Source of the DNA: Pseudomonas sp. Choline-02u-1
Lineage (GTDB): Bacteria; Pseudomonadota; Gammaproteobacteria; Pseudomonadales; Pseudomonadaceae
DNA: 64,000 nucleotides
Direction: 5' to 3'
Assembly: GCF_002836515.1 (NCBI RefSeq)
Contig: NZ_PJBC01000011.1
Coordinates: 1 to 64,000, forward strand
A model generated the notes under the pieces. That model had not been told where the DNA came from, ran no database searches, and was given only the letters and a program-made list of their open reading frames with translations. This document shows, one piece after another, positions 1 to 9,178 of the stretch; position 1 is the first letter of the stretch; every line of letters starts with the position of its first letter. The position numbers were made by a program, and so were the translations under genes.

Positions 1-351
1 ATGCACCGCGACCCCCTGACTCTACCCCTTCCCTATCGTCGGCAACCTCAAGATGGTATAAGGGACAGTCCCCAAGGGTATAAATAAGTAACACCAAGCC
101 CCACCCAAGCGCACCCGACACCTCCAGCGCACCATTTCAGTGCCGCGAATGCACCGCAAAAACCACGCGCAAACGGTCAAATGCGTCAAAAGTTATACGG
201 ATGCGACATTAAGGTACGTTCGTGCCACGGTTTAACGCCGCCGACCGCTCTGGATCTTGCATTGGGTATGGCCCCTGCATAAGTATCCGCAGGCACGACT
301 CACGAGGTCGTACCTCACTACTAAAAAATGACAACAAATCATGAGGCCAAC
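1..351. other. intergenic region upstream of first dppA
   Basis: No convincing gene is visible. The stretch has a short imperfect direct repeat around 54-90 (gtataa motifs after g-runs) and is less G+C-rich than the coding DNA. It should hold the promoter of the first binding-protein gene, but no promoter elements can be assigned with confidence. An in-frame ATG at 328 precedes the chosen start at 352 and lacks a ribosome-binding site. Confidence 0.5.
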
Positions 352-1977
352 ATGCTTAAACACGCGGTCATTCCGTTTTTAGTCGGCGCAGGCTTGTTAG
401 CCTCCGCACCGTTCGCATCCGCTGCGACTAACCTGGTGTTCTGCTCCGAAGGGAGCCCGGCCGGTTTCGACCCAGGCCAGTACACCACCGGAACCGACTT
501 CGACGCCTCAGCCGAAACCATGTTCAATCGCCTGACCCAGTTCGAGCGCGGCGGCACCGCCGTGATTCCTGGCCTGGCGACCAAGTGGGACATTTCCGAC
601 GATGGCCTGACTTACACCTTCCACCTGCGCGAAGGCGTCAAGTTCCACACCACCCCTTATTTCAAGCCGACTCGTGAATTCAACGCCGACGACGTGCTGT
701 TTACGTTCAACCGCATGATCAACAAGGACGACCCGTTCCGTAAGGCGTACCCGACCGAATTCCCGTACTTCACCGACATGGGGATGGACACCAACATCAC
801 CAAGATCGATAAAGTCGACGACCACACCGTCAAGTTCACCCTGAAAGAAGTCGACGCCGCGTTCATCCAGAACATGGCGATGAGCTTCGCCTCCGTGCAG
901 TCCGCCGAGTACGCGGCCCAACTGCTCAAGGATGGCAAAGCCGCCGATATCAACCAGAAGCCGATCGGCACTGGCCCGTTCGTGTTCAAGAGCTACCAGA
1001 AAGACTCGAACATCCGTTACACCGGCAACAAGGATTACTGGAAGCCTGAAGATGTGAAGATCGACAACCTGATCTTTGCCATCACCACTGACCCGTCGGT
1101 GCGTATCCAGAAACTGAAAAAGAACGAGTGCCAGGTCACCCTGTTCCCGCGTCCGGCGGATCTGAAAGCGCTCAAAGAAGACAAGTCGCTGAAGATGCCG
1201 GATCAGGCCGGCTTCAACCTTGGCTACATCGCCTACAACGTGATGGACAAGGTCAAGGGCAGCAACGAGGCCAACCCGCTGGCTGACCTGCGTGTGCGTC
1301 AGGCGCTGGACATGGCCGTGAACAAGCCGCAGATCATCGATTCGGTTTACCAGGGCGCGGGCCAGCTGGCCGTCAACGCCATGCCGCCGACCCAGTGGTC
1401 TTACGACACCACGATCAAAGACGCCAAGTACGATCCTGAGAAAGCCAAACAGCTGCTCAAGGAAGCCGGCGTCAAGGAAGGTACCGAGATCGTCCTGTGG
1501 GCGATGCCTGTACAGCGTCCATACAACCCGAACGCCAAACTGATGGCTGAAATGCTCCAGTCCGACTGGGCCAAGATCGGCTTGAAAGTGAAGATCACCA
1601 GCTACGAGTGGGGCGAGTACATCAAGCGTTCCAAAGGTGGCGAGAACCAGGCCATGATCATTGGCTGGAGCGGTGACAATGGTGATCCGGACAACTGGCT
1701 CAACGTGTTGTTCGGCTGCGACTCCCTCAGCGGCAACAACTTCTCCAAGTGGTGCGACAAGAAGTTCGACGGTCTGGTGAAAGAAGCCAAACGCACGACC
1801 GATCAGGGCAAGCGCACCGAACTGTACAAACAGGCGCAACACGTCCTCAAAGATGCAGTCCCGATGACACCTATCGCTCACTCGACGGTGTACCAACCCA
1901 TGCGCGCCAACGTGCAGGATTTCAAGATCAGCCCATTCGGCTTGAATTCTTTCTACGGCGTCAGCGTCAGCAAGTAA
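352..1977 (+). CDS. dppA: dipeptide ABC transporter periplasmic binding protein, copy 1
   Basis: Family 5 extracellular solute-binding protein (541 aa) that captures di/tripeptides in the periplasm for DppBCDF. Residues 1-24 are a Sec signal peptide (LLASAPFASA then ATNLVFC). The mature start carries the DppA-like CSEGSPAGFD segment and the C-terminal half has the conserved NAMPPTQWSY and PVQRPYNPNAKLMAE blocks. The start at 352 is preferred over 328 because it begins the signal peptide directly and has a gagg ribosome-binding site. It is the first of three paralogues here and shares long identical blocks with the one at 2277. A strong terminator follows, so it may be a monocistronic unit. 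Exact ligand range cannot be read from sequence. Confidence 0.93.
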   Translation: MLKHAVIPFLVGAGLLASAPFASAATNLVFCSEGSPAGFDPGQYTTGTDFDASAETMFNRLTQFERGGTAVIPGLATKWDISDDGLTYTFHLREGVKFHTTPYFKPTREFNADDVLFTFNRMINKDDPFRKAYPTEFPYFTDMGMDTNITKIDKVDDHTVKFTLKEVDAAFIQNMAMSFASVQSAEYAAQLLKDGKAADINQKPIGTGPFVFKSYQKDSNIRYTGNKDYWKPEDVKIDNLIFAITTDPSVRIQKLKKNECQVTLFPRPADLKALKEDKSLKMPDQAGFNLGYIAYNVMDKVKGSNEANPLADLRVRQALDMAVNKPQIIDSVYQGAGQLAVNAMPPTQWSYDTTIKDAKYDPEKAKQLLKEAGVKEGTEIVLWAMPVQRPYNPNAKLMAEMLQSDWAKIGLKVKITSYEWGEYIKRSKGGENQAMIIGWSGDNGDPDNWLNVLFGCDSLSGNNFSKWCDKKFDGLVKEAKRTTDQGKRTELYKQAQHVLKDAVPMTPIAHSTVYQPMRANVQDFKISPFGLNSFYGVSVSK

Positions 1978-1984
1978 GGCATTG

Positions 1985-2018
1985 CAACGGCGGCGTTTCT
2001 GACGTCGCCGTTGTTTTA
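1985..2018 (+). terminator. rho-independent terminator after dppA copy 1
   Basis: An 11-base stem (caacggcggcg paired with cgtcgccgttg, one mismatch) with a 7-base loop is followed by ttttat. It lies 8 bases after the stop codon. The rest of the gap to 2276 shows no gene and presumably carries the promoter of the next dppA. Confidence 0.85.
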
Positions 2019-2276
2019 TCTACCGGGTAAACAGGAAAAGGCCTACACCAAAATCCGTAGTAGATGATTGCTTCGGTATTGGCGCGTCGACTTTTCCTAC
2101 GAGCATTAAGGCATTTACGTATTTACTGCCAGAAGCACGGTGCCTACCGTCGCGTACTGACCAGTTTCCGCGTGGGCCACCGGTTTGCCGTACGTCATGG
2201 TTTGAGCTCAATGTTGCCTGAACGTCTGTGGATGAGACGACGGCGCATTGCACAACACTAAAAAAGAGGGAGCGTC

Positions 2277-3875
2277 ATGCGCCATACCTTGAAGTTTTCC
2301 GCATTGCTGGGGGCCGGCCTGTTGGCCGCGTCGTCCGCCAGTTTCGCCGCACCGAAAAGCCTGGTGTTCTGCTCGGAAGGCAGCCCGGCGGGTTTCGATA
2401 CCGCGCAATACACGACGGCCACCGATAACGACGCCGCCGAACCGCTGTACAACCGACTGGTCGAGTTCGAAAAAGGCGCGACCAATGTCGTACCTGGCCT
2501 GGCAACCACATGGGATATTTCCGAGGATGGTCTGAAATACACCTTTCACCTGCGTGAAGGTGTGAAATTTCATACGACTCCTTATTTCAAGCCAACCCGC
2601 GACTTCAACGCCGACGACGTGCTGTTCACGTTCAATCGCATGCTTGATGCGCAACAGCCGTTTCGTAAGGCTTACCCGACCGAATTCCCGTATTTCAACG
2701 GGATGAGCCTGAACAAGAACATCGCCAAGGTCGAGAAGACCGGGCCGCTGACCGTGGAGTTCACGCTCAACAGCGTCGACGCCGCGTTCATTCAGAACAT
2801 CGCCATGAGCTTCGCCGCGATCCTGTCTGCCGAGTACGCCGACAAGCTGTTGGCCGAAGGCAAGCCGAGCGATATCAACCAGAAACCGATCGGCACCGGG
2901 CCGTTCGTGTTCAAGAGTTATCAGAAAGATTCGAACATCCGTTACACGGCTAATAAACAGTATTGGGACCCGAGCCGGGTCAAGCTCGACAATCTGATAT
3001 TCGCTATCAACACCGATGCCTCGGTACGCGTGCAGAAGCTCAAGGCCAACGAGTGCCAGATCACCCTGCACCCACGCCCTGCCGACGTTGAAGCGTTGAA
3101 AACCGATCCGAAGCTGCAACTGATTTCCAAGCCGGGCTTCAACCTCGGCTACATCGCCTACAACGTCCGCCACAAGCCTTTCGACCAGCTCGAAGTGCGC
3201 CAGGCGCTGGACATGGCGGTGAATAAACAGGGAATTCTCAACGCTGTTTATCAGGGCGCCGGCCAACTGGCCGTCAACGCCATGCCACCGACCCAGTGGT
3301 CCTACGATGACACCATCAAAGACGCCGCCTACAACCCGGAAAAAGCCAAAGAGCTGCTCAAGGCTGCCGGTGTGAAAGAAGGCACCGAGATCACCCTGTG
3401 GGCGATGCCGGTGCAGCGTCCGTACAACCCGAACGCCAAACTGATGGCCGAAATGCTCCAGTCCGACTGGGCCAAGATCGGTCTGAAAGTGAAGATCGTC
3501 AGCTACGAATGGGGCGAGTACATCAAGCGCACCAAGAACGGCGAGCATGATGTCAGCCTGATCGGTTGGACCGGTGACAATGGGGATCCGGACAACTGGC
3601 TGGGTACGCTGTACAGCTGCGACGCCATCGGCGGCAACAACTACTCCATGTGGTGCGACCCGGCGTACGACAAGCTGATCAAGCAGGCCAAGGTCGTTAC
3701 CGACCGCGAACAGCGCACCGTGCTTTATAAACAGGCCCAGCAATTGCTTAAACAGCAAGTGCCGATCACGCCAGTCGCCCACTCGACGGTCAACCAACCG
3801 TTAAGCACCCGGGTCGAAGGGTTCAAAGTCAGCCCGTTCGGCCGCAACGTATTTTCGGGCGTCAGTATCGATTAA
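2277..3875 (+). CDS. dppA: dipeptide ABC transporter periplasmic binding protein, copy 2
   Basis: Family 5 solute-binding protein, 532 aa, with a Sec signal peptide (about residues 1-24, ending SSASFA before APKSLVFC). It is very close to copy 1 at 352: the CSEGSPAGFD, KPIGTGPFVFKSYQKDSNIR and NAMPPTQWSY blocks are shared. This points to a tandem duplication that has diverged in the ligand-contacting regions. A good ribosome-binding site (agaggga) precedes the ATG. It lies between two hairpins, so it may have its own promoter. Its product should feed peptides to the single DppBCDF core downstream. Confidence 0.93.
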   Translation: MRHTLKFSALLGAGLLAASSASFAAPKSLVFCSEGSPAGFDTAQYTTATDNDAAEPLYNRLVEFEKGATNVVPGLATTWDISEDGLKYTFHLREGVKFHTTPYFKPTRDFNADDVLFTFNRMLDAQQPFRKAYPTEFPYFNGMSLNKNIAKVEKTGPLTVEFTLNSVDAAFIQNIAMSFAAILSAEYADKLLAEGKPSDINQKPIGTGPFVFKSYQKDSNIRYTANKQYWDPSRVKLDNLIFAINTDASVRVQKLKANECQITLHPRPADVEALKTDPKLQLISKPGFNLGYIAYNVRHKPFDQLEVRQALDMAVNKQGILNAVYQGAGQLAVNAMPPTQWSYDDTIKDAAYNPEKAKELLKAAGVKEGTEITLWAMPVQRPYNPNAKLMAEMLQSDWAKIGLKVKIVSYEWGEYIKRTKNGEHDVSLIGWTGDNGDPDNWLGTLYSCDAIGGNNYSMWCDPAYDKLIKQAKVVTDREQRTVLYKQAQQLLKQQVPITPVAHSTVNQPLSTRVEGFKVSPFGRNVFSGVSID

Positions 3876-3897
3876 ACCCACCGATTAGCCGCAATGC

Positions 3898-3922
3898 TGA
3901 GGGGAGCCGTCTACTCCCCTCA
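3898..3922 (+). terminator. hairpin after dppA copy 2
   Basis: A perfect 9-base stem (tgaggggag / ctcccctca) with a 7-base loop lies 22 bases after the stop codon. There is no clean T-run, so it may stabilise the mRNA or be a weak terminator rather than a full stop. Confidence 0.5.
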
Positions 3923-3960
3923 CGCAAGCGCTTTGCCGAAATTCGCCAATCCGGCTTTTT

Positions 3961-3972
3961 GCAAACGTTTGC
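3961..3972. promoter_or_regulatory. LacI-family-like palindromic operator upstream of the porin
   Basis: The perfect 12-base palindrome gcaaacgtttgc sits 80 bases before the porin start. It has the AAACGTTT core typical of LacI/PurR/Cra-type operators. Assignment to a regulator is inference; no LacI-family gene adjoins this locus. Confidence 0.4.
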
Positions 3973-4051
3973 GATGTGTGAACGAGTTCTAAACCAATAA
4001 CCGGACTACCAAAAAAAGCCGGGATAAAAAGAAAGTAAAGGAGCTTCACCC

Positions 4052-5473
4052 ATGAAACTGAGCAGCACCGCGATACTGGCCCTGGCCATCAGCAGCATCA
4101 CCGCGACGGCGTATGCCGAACCTGCAAGTCAGGAATTCGTCCCTACCACACTGGCCGGCAGCAGCGCCCAAAGCGAGGCCAAAGGCTTTATCGATGGACA
4201 AAGCCTGGGCGGCACAACCCGCAACTGGTATGCCAACGAACTGAAGCGTCGTGATGACCGTTTCAGCTACGTGAAAAACAGCGACAAGAACACGTCGCCA
4301 TTGGTCAAGACGCCGACTGCGCGTCGCATCAACTGGGTACAGGGCACCATCGTCAACTACACCTCGGGCTTCACCCAAGGCACCGTTGGCGTGAGCACCG
4401 AAGTCGCCGCTTACAACGCCATTGTGCTTGACGGTGACCGCAAGAACATCGCCGGCGGCTCCAACCGTACTCTGGCCGATTCCGACGGCGACGCCGTTGA
4501 CCAGTGGAGCAAACTGGGCCTGGCCAACGTCAAGTTCCGCGTGTCCAACACCACCCTGACTGCCGGCCGCCAGAACTTCAGCACGCCGATCGTGGATGTC
4601 ATCGGCAACCGTCCGCTGCCTTCGAGCTTTGAAGGTATCAGCCTGCACAGCGAGGAATTCAACAACCTGTCGTTCGACCTGGGCGGGTTTGACCGCGTCT
4701 CGCCGCGTACTGAGCAGAGCCTGTCGAAATTCCGCACCGAATATTCGCAAACGGGCGTGGAGACCGACAAGGTCTACACCGCAGGCGTGAACTACCAGCC
4801 GCTGAAGAGCCTGAAAACCAGCCTCTATGTCGCCAATGTCGAAGATTTCTGGAACCAGTACTACTTCGGCGGCACCCACGAACTGGGTGACAGCCAGGTG
4901 CTGAGCCTGACCACCGGTCTGAACTACTACAAGACCGTCGATGAAGGCAAAAAACTGATGGGCAACATCGACAACGATACCTACTCGCTGTCGCTGGGTC
5001 TGACTCACCAGGCTCACAGCCTGACGTTCTCGTACCAGGAAGTTAACGGTAACGAGTACTTCGACTACCTGCACGAAACCAACGGCATCTACCTGGCCAA
5101 CTCCCTGCTGTCGGACTTCAACGGCCCGAACGAGAAGTCCTTCCAGATTGCCTACGGCATCAACATGGCCGAGTACGGTGTACCTGGCCTGAAGTTCAAC
5201 ATCTACCAGGCACGGGGCTGGGGCATCGACGGTACTCACTACCGTGGCACCGCCTACACCGACCCGGGCGCCAAGCGCGGCGACCTGAGCCTGATGGATG
5301 GCGAGTCCCACTACGAATACGGTGTCGGGGCTTCCTACGCTGTGCAAAGTGGCCCGCTCAAAGCCACTGCAATTCGCGCGACGTACACCACTCACCGCGC
5401 CAGCGAGCATCAGGCTGACGGCAACATCAACGAGTTCCGTCTCGTGACCACCATCCCGTTCAACATTCTGTAA
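4052..5473 (+). CDS. opdP: OprD-family outer-membrane porin
   Basis: Substrate-specific OprD-type 18-stranded beta-barrel porin, 473 aa, with signal peptide 1-22 (cleavage after ATAYA). The mature N-terminus has the family pattern with a GFIDGQSLG segment and NWYAN, followed by alternating barrel strands. Placement inside a dpp locus matches OpdP (PA4501) of P. aeruginosa, linked there to glycine-glutamate dipeptide entry. Here it would pass dipeptides to the DppA proteins. The ribosome-binding site aaaggagc lies 8 bases before ATG. The symbol is based on context plus family, not alignment; another OprD subfamily name is possible. Confidence 0.85.
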   Translation: MKLSSTAILALAISSITATAYAEPASQEFVPTTLAGSSAQSEAKGFIDGQSLGGTTRNWYANELKRRDDRFSYVKNSDKNTSPLVKTPTARRINWVQGTIVNYTSGFTQGTVGVSTEVAAYNAIVLDGDRKNIAGGSNRTLADSDGDAVDQWSKLGLANVKFRVSNTTLTAGRQNFSTPIVDVIGNRPLPSSFEGISLHSEEFNNLSFDLGGFDRVSPRTEQSLSKFRTEYSQTGVETDKVYTAGVNYQPLKSLKTSLYVANVEDFWNQYYFGGTHELGDSQVLSLTTGLNYYKTVDEGKKLMGNIDNDTYSLSLGLTHQAHSLTFSYQEVNGNEYFDYLHETNGIYLANSLLSDFNGPNEKSFQIAYGINMAEYGVPGLKFNIYQARGWGIDGTHYRGTAYTDPGAKRGDLSLMDGESHYEYGVGASYAVQSGPLKATAIRATYTTHRASEHQADGNINEFRLVTTIPFNIL

Positions 5474-5480
5474 AAACGCC

Positions 5481-5524
5481 AACCGACGGCTGACTCATGA
5501 TGAGTCGGCCGTTCGGTTTTCTGT
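5481..5524 (+). terminator. terminator between porin and third dppA
   Basis: A long stem (aaccgacggctgactca paired with tgagtcggccgttcggtt) with a 3-base loop is followed by tttctg. It ends only about 30 bases before the next gene, so that gene either relies on read-through or has a promoter overlapping this hairpin. Confidence 0.8.
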
Positions 5525-5550
5525 CTTCAACCGATTGCAGAGGGTTATCG

Positions 5551-7146
5551 ATGAAAATGCTTCCCCTACGTGCGGCCATGGCGGCTGCGTTGCTGAGCGT
5601 TGCCATTGGCGCCTCGGCCAAACCCTTGGTGGTCTGCACCGAAGCCAGCCCGGAAGGCTTCGATATGGTCCAGTACACAACTGCAGTCACGGCGGATGCT
5701 GTGGCCGAAACCATCTTCAACCGCCTGGTGGACTTCAAGCCGGGCACCACGGAAATCGTTCCGGCCCTGGCGGACACCTGGGACATCAGCGAAGACGGAC
5801 TGACGTACACGTTCCACCTGCGCCAAGGCGTCAAGTTTCACACCACCGAATATTTCAAGCCGACTCGCGACATGAACGCCGACGACGTGGTCTGGAGCTT
5901 CCAGCGCCAGCTGGACCCGAACCACCCGTGGCACAAATTGTCGAGCGTGGGCTTCCCGTACTTCGAAAGCATGGGCTTCAAGGAACTGCTCAAAAGCGTC
6001 GAAAAAGTTGACGAGCACACGGTCAGGTTCACTCTGACCCGCCGCGAAGCGCCGTTCCTGGCCGACGTTGCGATGCCGTTCACCGCCGTCTACTCCGCCG
6101 AGTACGCCGATCAATTGCTCAAGACCAACAAGGCCGGCGACCTCAACAACAAGCCGATCGGCACCGGCCCGTTCGTTTTCCAGCGTTACGCCAAGGACGC
6201 GCAGGTGCGATTCAAGGCCAACCCGGATTATTTCCGTGGCAAGCCACCGGCCGATGCGCTGATCCTGGCCATTGCCACCGACAACAATGTGCGCCTGCAG
6301 AAGCTCAAAGCCAACGAGTGCCAGATCGCCTTGTATCCGAAGCCCGACGACATTCCGAGCATCAAGAAAGACAGCAACCTGAAAGTCGACGAGCTGGACG
6401 CGATGACCGTTTCGTACATCGCCATGAACACCCAGCACAAATACATGAGCGACGTGCGTGTGCGTAAAGCTATCGATATCGCTTTCGACAAGGAAGCCTA
6501 TGTCAACGCGCTGTTCGGCAAAGGCAACGCGTCGGTAGCGGTCAACCCATACCCGCCGACTCTGCTCGGCTACAACCACGACCTGAAAAACCCGCCACGC
6601 GACCTGGACAAGGCGCGCGCCCTGCTCAAGGAAGCCGGGGTTCCGGAAGGCACTACCTTCACCCTGTTCACCCGCAACGGCGGCGGCCCGACCAACCCCA
6701 ACCCGATGCTCGGCGCGCAAATGATGCAGGCTGACCTGGCGAAAGTCGGGATCAAGATCGACATCCGCGTGATGGAATGGGGCGAAATGCTCAAGCGCGC
6801 CAAGGCCGGCGAGCACGACATGGTCTCGGCCGGATGGGCGGGCGACAACGGCGACCCGGATAACTTCCTGACGCCTATGCTCAGTTGCGAGGCCGCCAGG
6901 AACGGCGAAAACTACGCACGCTGGTGCAACGAGAAATTCCAGGCGCTGCTGGATGAAGCGCGGGCTAAAGTAGATCCGGCCGAACGCGCCGCGCTCTACG
7001 AACAGGCACAAGTGCTGTTTAATCAGGACCAGCCATGGATCAGCATGGCCCATACTCGGATGTTCACTGCAATGCGCAAAAATGTAGAGGGCTACCACAT
7101 CAGCCCTCTCACCACCAATAACTTCGCCACCACCCAGGTGAAGTAG
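5551..7146 (+). CDS. dppA: dipeptide ABC transporter periplasmic binding protein, copy 3
   Basis: Family 5 solute-binding protein, 531 aa, signal peptide about 1-23 (ending AIGASA before KPLVVC). More diverged from the other two: CTEASPEGFD replaces CSEGSPAGFD, and the PVQRPYNPN block becomes NGGGPTNPNPM, which suggests different peptide specificity. An upstream in-frame ATG at 5497 lies inside the preceding terminator and is rejected; the start at 5551 has agaggg 5 bases upstream. It is immediately followed by dppB and so is the likely primary binding protein of the core operon. Confidence 0.93.
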   Translation: MKMLPLRAAMAAALLSVAIGASAKPLVVCTEASPEGFDMVQYTTAVTADAVAETIFNRLVDFKPGTTEIVPALADTWDISEDGLTYTFHLRQGVKFHTTEYFKPTRDMNADDVVWSFQRQLDPNHPWHKLSSVGFPYFESMGFKELLKSVEKVDEHTVRFTLTRREAPFLADVAMPFTAVYSAEYADQLLKTNKAGDLNNKPIGTGPFVFQRYAKDAQVRFKANPDYFRGKPPADALILAIATDNNVRLQKLKANECQIALYPKPDDIPSIKKDSNLKVDELDAMTVSYIAMNTQHKYMSDVRVRKAIDIAFDKEAYVNALFGKGNASVAVNPYPPTLLGYNHDLKNPPRDLDKARALLKEAGVPEGTTFTLFTRNGGGPTNPNPMLGAQMMQADLAKVGIKIDIRVMEWGEMLKRAKAGEHDMVSAGWAGDNGDPDNFLTPMLSCEAARNGENYARWCNEKFQALLDEARAKVDPAERAALYEQAQVLFNQDQPWISMAHTRMFTAMRKNVEGYHISPLTTNNFATTQVK

Positions 7147-7155
7147 ATAAGAAAC

Positions 7156-7187
7156 GCCCGGCAGACCTGACCCCAGGCTCGCCGGGC
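7156..7187 (+). other. intercistronic hairpin between dppA copy 3 and dppB
   Basis: The outer stem gcccggc/gccgggc with an inner cctg/cagg pair has no following T-run. Such hairpins after binding-protein genes commonly protect the upstream message, giving more binding protein than permease. That role is inferred. Confidence 0.55.
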
Positions 7188-7219
7188 ACGCCTAACCGGC
7201 TGATGAGGTACCACACAAG

Positions 7220-8230
7220 ATGTTTAGTTTTATTGCCCGCCGACTGGGGTTGTTGATCCCCACGTTTTTCGGCATCACCTTGCTGACTTTCGCGTTGATT
7301 CGCATGATTCCGGGCGACCCCGTGGAAGTGATGATGGGCGAACGTCGGGTCGACCCCGAAATGCACGCTCAGGCAATGGAACGCCTGGGGCTGAACAAGC
7401 CGCTGTATGCCCAGTATCTGGACTACATCGGCAAACTGGCCCAGGGCGATCTCGGTGAGTCGTTGCGTACCCGTGAAAGTGTGTGGACCGAGTTCACCTC
7501 TCTTTTCCCGGCGACCCTGGAACTGTCCATGGCCGCCCTGCTGTTCGCCGGCATTCTCGGCCTGCTGGCCGGGGTAATCGCGGCGCTCAAGCGAGGATCG
7601 CTGTTCGACCACGGGGTGATGGGCATCTCCCTCGCGGGCTATTCGATGCCGATCTTCTGGTGGGGCCTGATCCTGATCATGTTCTTCTCGGTGAGCCTGG
7701 GGTGGACCCCGGTCTCCGGGCGCATCGACCTGCTGTATGACATCGAGCCGAAAACCGGCTTCATGCTGATCGACACGCTGCTGGCCGATGACGTCGGCGC
7801 GTTCTTCGATGCGCTGCATCACTTGATCCTGCCGGCCATCGTGCTCGGCACCATTCCGCTGGCGGTGATCGCGCGGATGACCCGTTCGTCGATGCTCGAA
7901 GTGCTGCGTGAAGACTACATCCGCACCGCCAAGGCCAAAGGCCTGTCGCCGTCGCGCGTGGTATTCGTCCACGGTCTGCGCAACGCGCTGATTCCGGTAC
8001 TGACCGTGGTCGGTCTGCAGGTCGGCACACTGCTGGCCGGTGCAGTCCTGACCGAAACCATCTTCTCCTGGCCCGGCATCGGCAAATGGCTGATCGAAGC
8101 CATCGGCGCCCGGGACTATCCGGTGGTGCAAAACGGCATCCTGTTAATCGCCTGCCTGGTGATTCTGGTCAACTTCGTGGTGGACATCCTCTACGGCTTT
8201 GCCAACCCACGCATCCGTCATCAGCGCTGA
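7220..8230 (+). CDS. dppB: dipeptide ABC transporter permease DppB
   Basis: Inner-membrane permease, 336 aa, the first of two membrane subunits of the dipeptide importer. The N-terminus (FIARRLGLLIPTFFGITLL) and the PGDPVEVMMG segment are typical of DppB/OppB. The EAA coupling loop is at about residues 225-250 (AKGLSPSRVVFVHGLRNALI). About six membrane segments are visible. It is followed after 11 bases by dppC, so the two are co-transcribed. Transported peptides enter the cytoplasm driven by DppD and DppF. Confidence 0.95.
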   Translation: MFSFIARRLGLLIPTFFGITLLTFALIRMIPGDPVEVMMGERRVDPEMHAQAMERLGLNKPLYAQYLDYIGKLAQGDLGESLRTRESVWTEFTSLFPATLELSMAALLFAGILGLLAGVIAALKRGSLFDHGVMGISLAGYSMPIFWWGLILIMFFSVSLGWTPVSGRIDLLYDIEPKTGFMLIDTLLADDVGAFFDALHHLILPAIVLGTIPLAVIARMTRSSMLEVLREDYIRTAKAKGLSPSRVVFVHGLRNALIPVLTVVGLQVGTLLAGAVLTETIFSWPGIGKWLIEAIGARDYPVVQNGILLIACLVILVNFVVDILYGFANPRIRHQR

Positions 8231-8241
8231 GGTCAATACCC

Positions 8242-9168
8242 ATGAGCACTCCAACATCCTCAGTAGCCACCGCCACGTCCGCCGTGGATCAAAGCCTGCT
8301 GTACCCGTCGCCGTACAAAGAATTCTGGCAAGCGTTCTCCAAGAACAAGGGCGCCGTTGCCGGCCTGCTGTTCATGCTGCTGATCATCTTCTGCGCGATC
8401 TTCGCGCCGTGGGTGGCGCCGCATAACCCGAGCGAGCAATACCGTGACTTCCTGCTGACGCCACCGGCGTGGCTCGAAGGCGGGCAGCTGCAGTTTCTGC
8501 TCGGCACCGATGAACTCGGTCGTGACCTGCTCTCGCGTCTGATCCAGGGCTCGCGCCTGTCGCTGTTGATCGGCTTGTCGTCGGTGGTGATGTCGTTGAT
8601 TCCGGGGATCCTGCTGGGTCTTTTCGCCGGTTTCTTCCCGAAGATGATCGGCCCGACCATCATGCGTCTGATGGACATCATGCTGGCCCTGCCATCGCTG
8701 TTGCTGGCCGTGGCGATCGTCGCCATCCTCGGCCCTGGCCTGATCAACACCGTGATCGCGATTGCCGTGGTTTCGCTGCCGTCCTACGTGCGTCTGACCC
8801 GTGCCGCCGTGATGGGCGAACTGAACCGCGACTACGTCACCGCCGCGCGCCTGGCCGGTGCCGGTCTGCCGCGTCTGATGTTCATCACCGTGTTGCCCAA
8901 CTGCATGGCGCCGCTGATCGTGCAGGCGACCCTGAGCTTCTCGTCGGCGATCCTCGATGCTGCGGCACTGGGCTTCCTCGGCCTCGGCGTGCAACCACCA
9001 ACCCCTGAGTGGGGCACCATGCTGGCCTCGGCCCGCGACTACATCGAACGCGCCTGGTGGGTAGTCAGCTTGCCTGGTTTGACCATTTTGCTCAGCGTGC
9101 TGGCAATCAACTTGATGGGCGACGGCCTGCGCGATGCGCTGGACCCGAAACTCAAGAACGCCGCCTGA
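8242..9168 (+). CDS. dppC: dipeptide ABC transporter permease DppC
   Basis: Second membrane subunit, 308 aa. An N-terminal cytoplasmic stretch leads into a first membrane helix ([20 protein letters not shown]) and the HNPSEQYRD loop, then [19 protein letters not shown], a hallmark of DppC/OppC. The EAA loop is [18 protein letters not shown]. The start at 8242 has gaggt upstream and lies 11 bases after dppB; longer in-frame extensions run back into dppB and are not used. dppD follows after 10 bases. Confidence 0.95.
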   Translation: MSTPTSSVATATSAVDQSLLYPSPYKEFWQAFSKNKGAVAGLLFMLLIIFCAIFAPWVAPHNPSEQYRDFLLTPPAWLEGGQLQFLLGTDELGRDLLSRLIQGSRLSLLIGLSSVVMSLIPGILLGLFAGFFPKMIGPTIMRLMDIMLALPSLLLAVAIVAILGPGLINTVIAIAVVSLPSYVRLTRAAVMGELNRDYVTAARLAGAGLPRLMFITVLPNCMAPLIVQATLSFSSAILDAAALGFLGLGVQPPTPEWGTMLASARDYIERAWWVVSLPGLTILLSVLAINLMGDGLRDALDPKLKNAA

Positions 9169-9178
9169 GGAGATTCCC

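Noticed and set aside
508..1896. Long minus-strand ORF opposite the first dppA
   Set aside because: It mirrors the codon structure of dppA, has no family features and overlaps a certain gene; a shadow of high-GC coding bias.
4046..5482. Minus-strand ORF covering the whole porin gene
   Set aside because: The opposite strand encodes a clear OprD porin with signal peptide; this frame is Val/Ala-rich shadow sequence.
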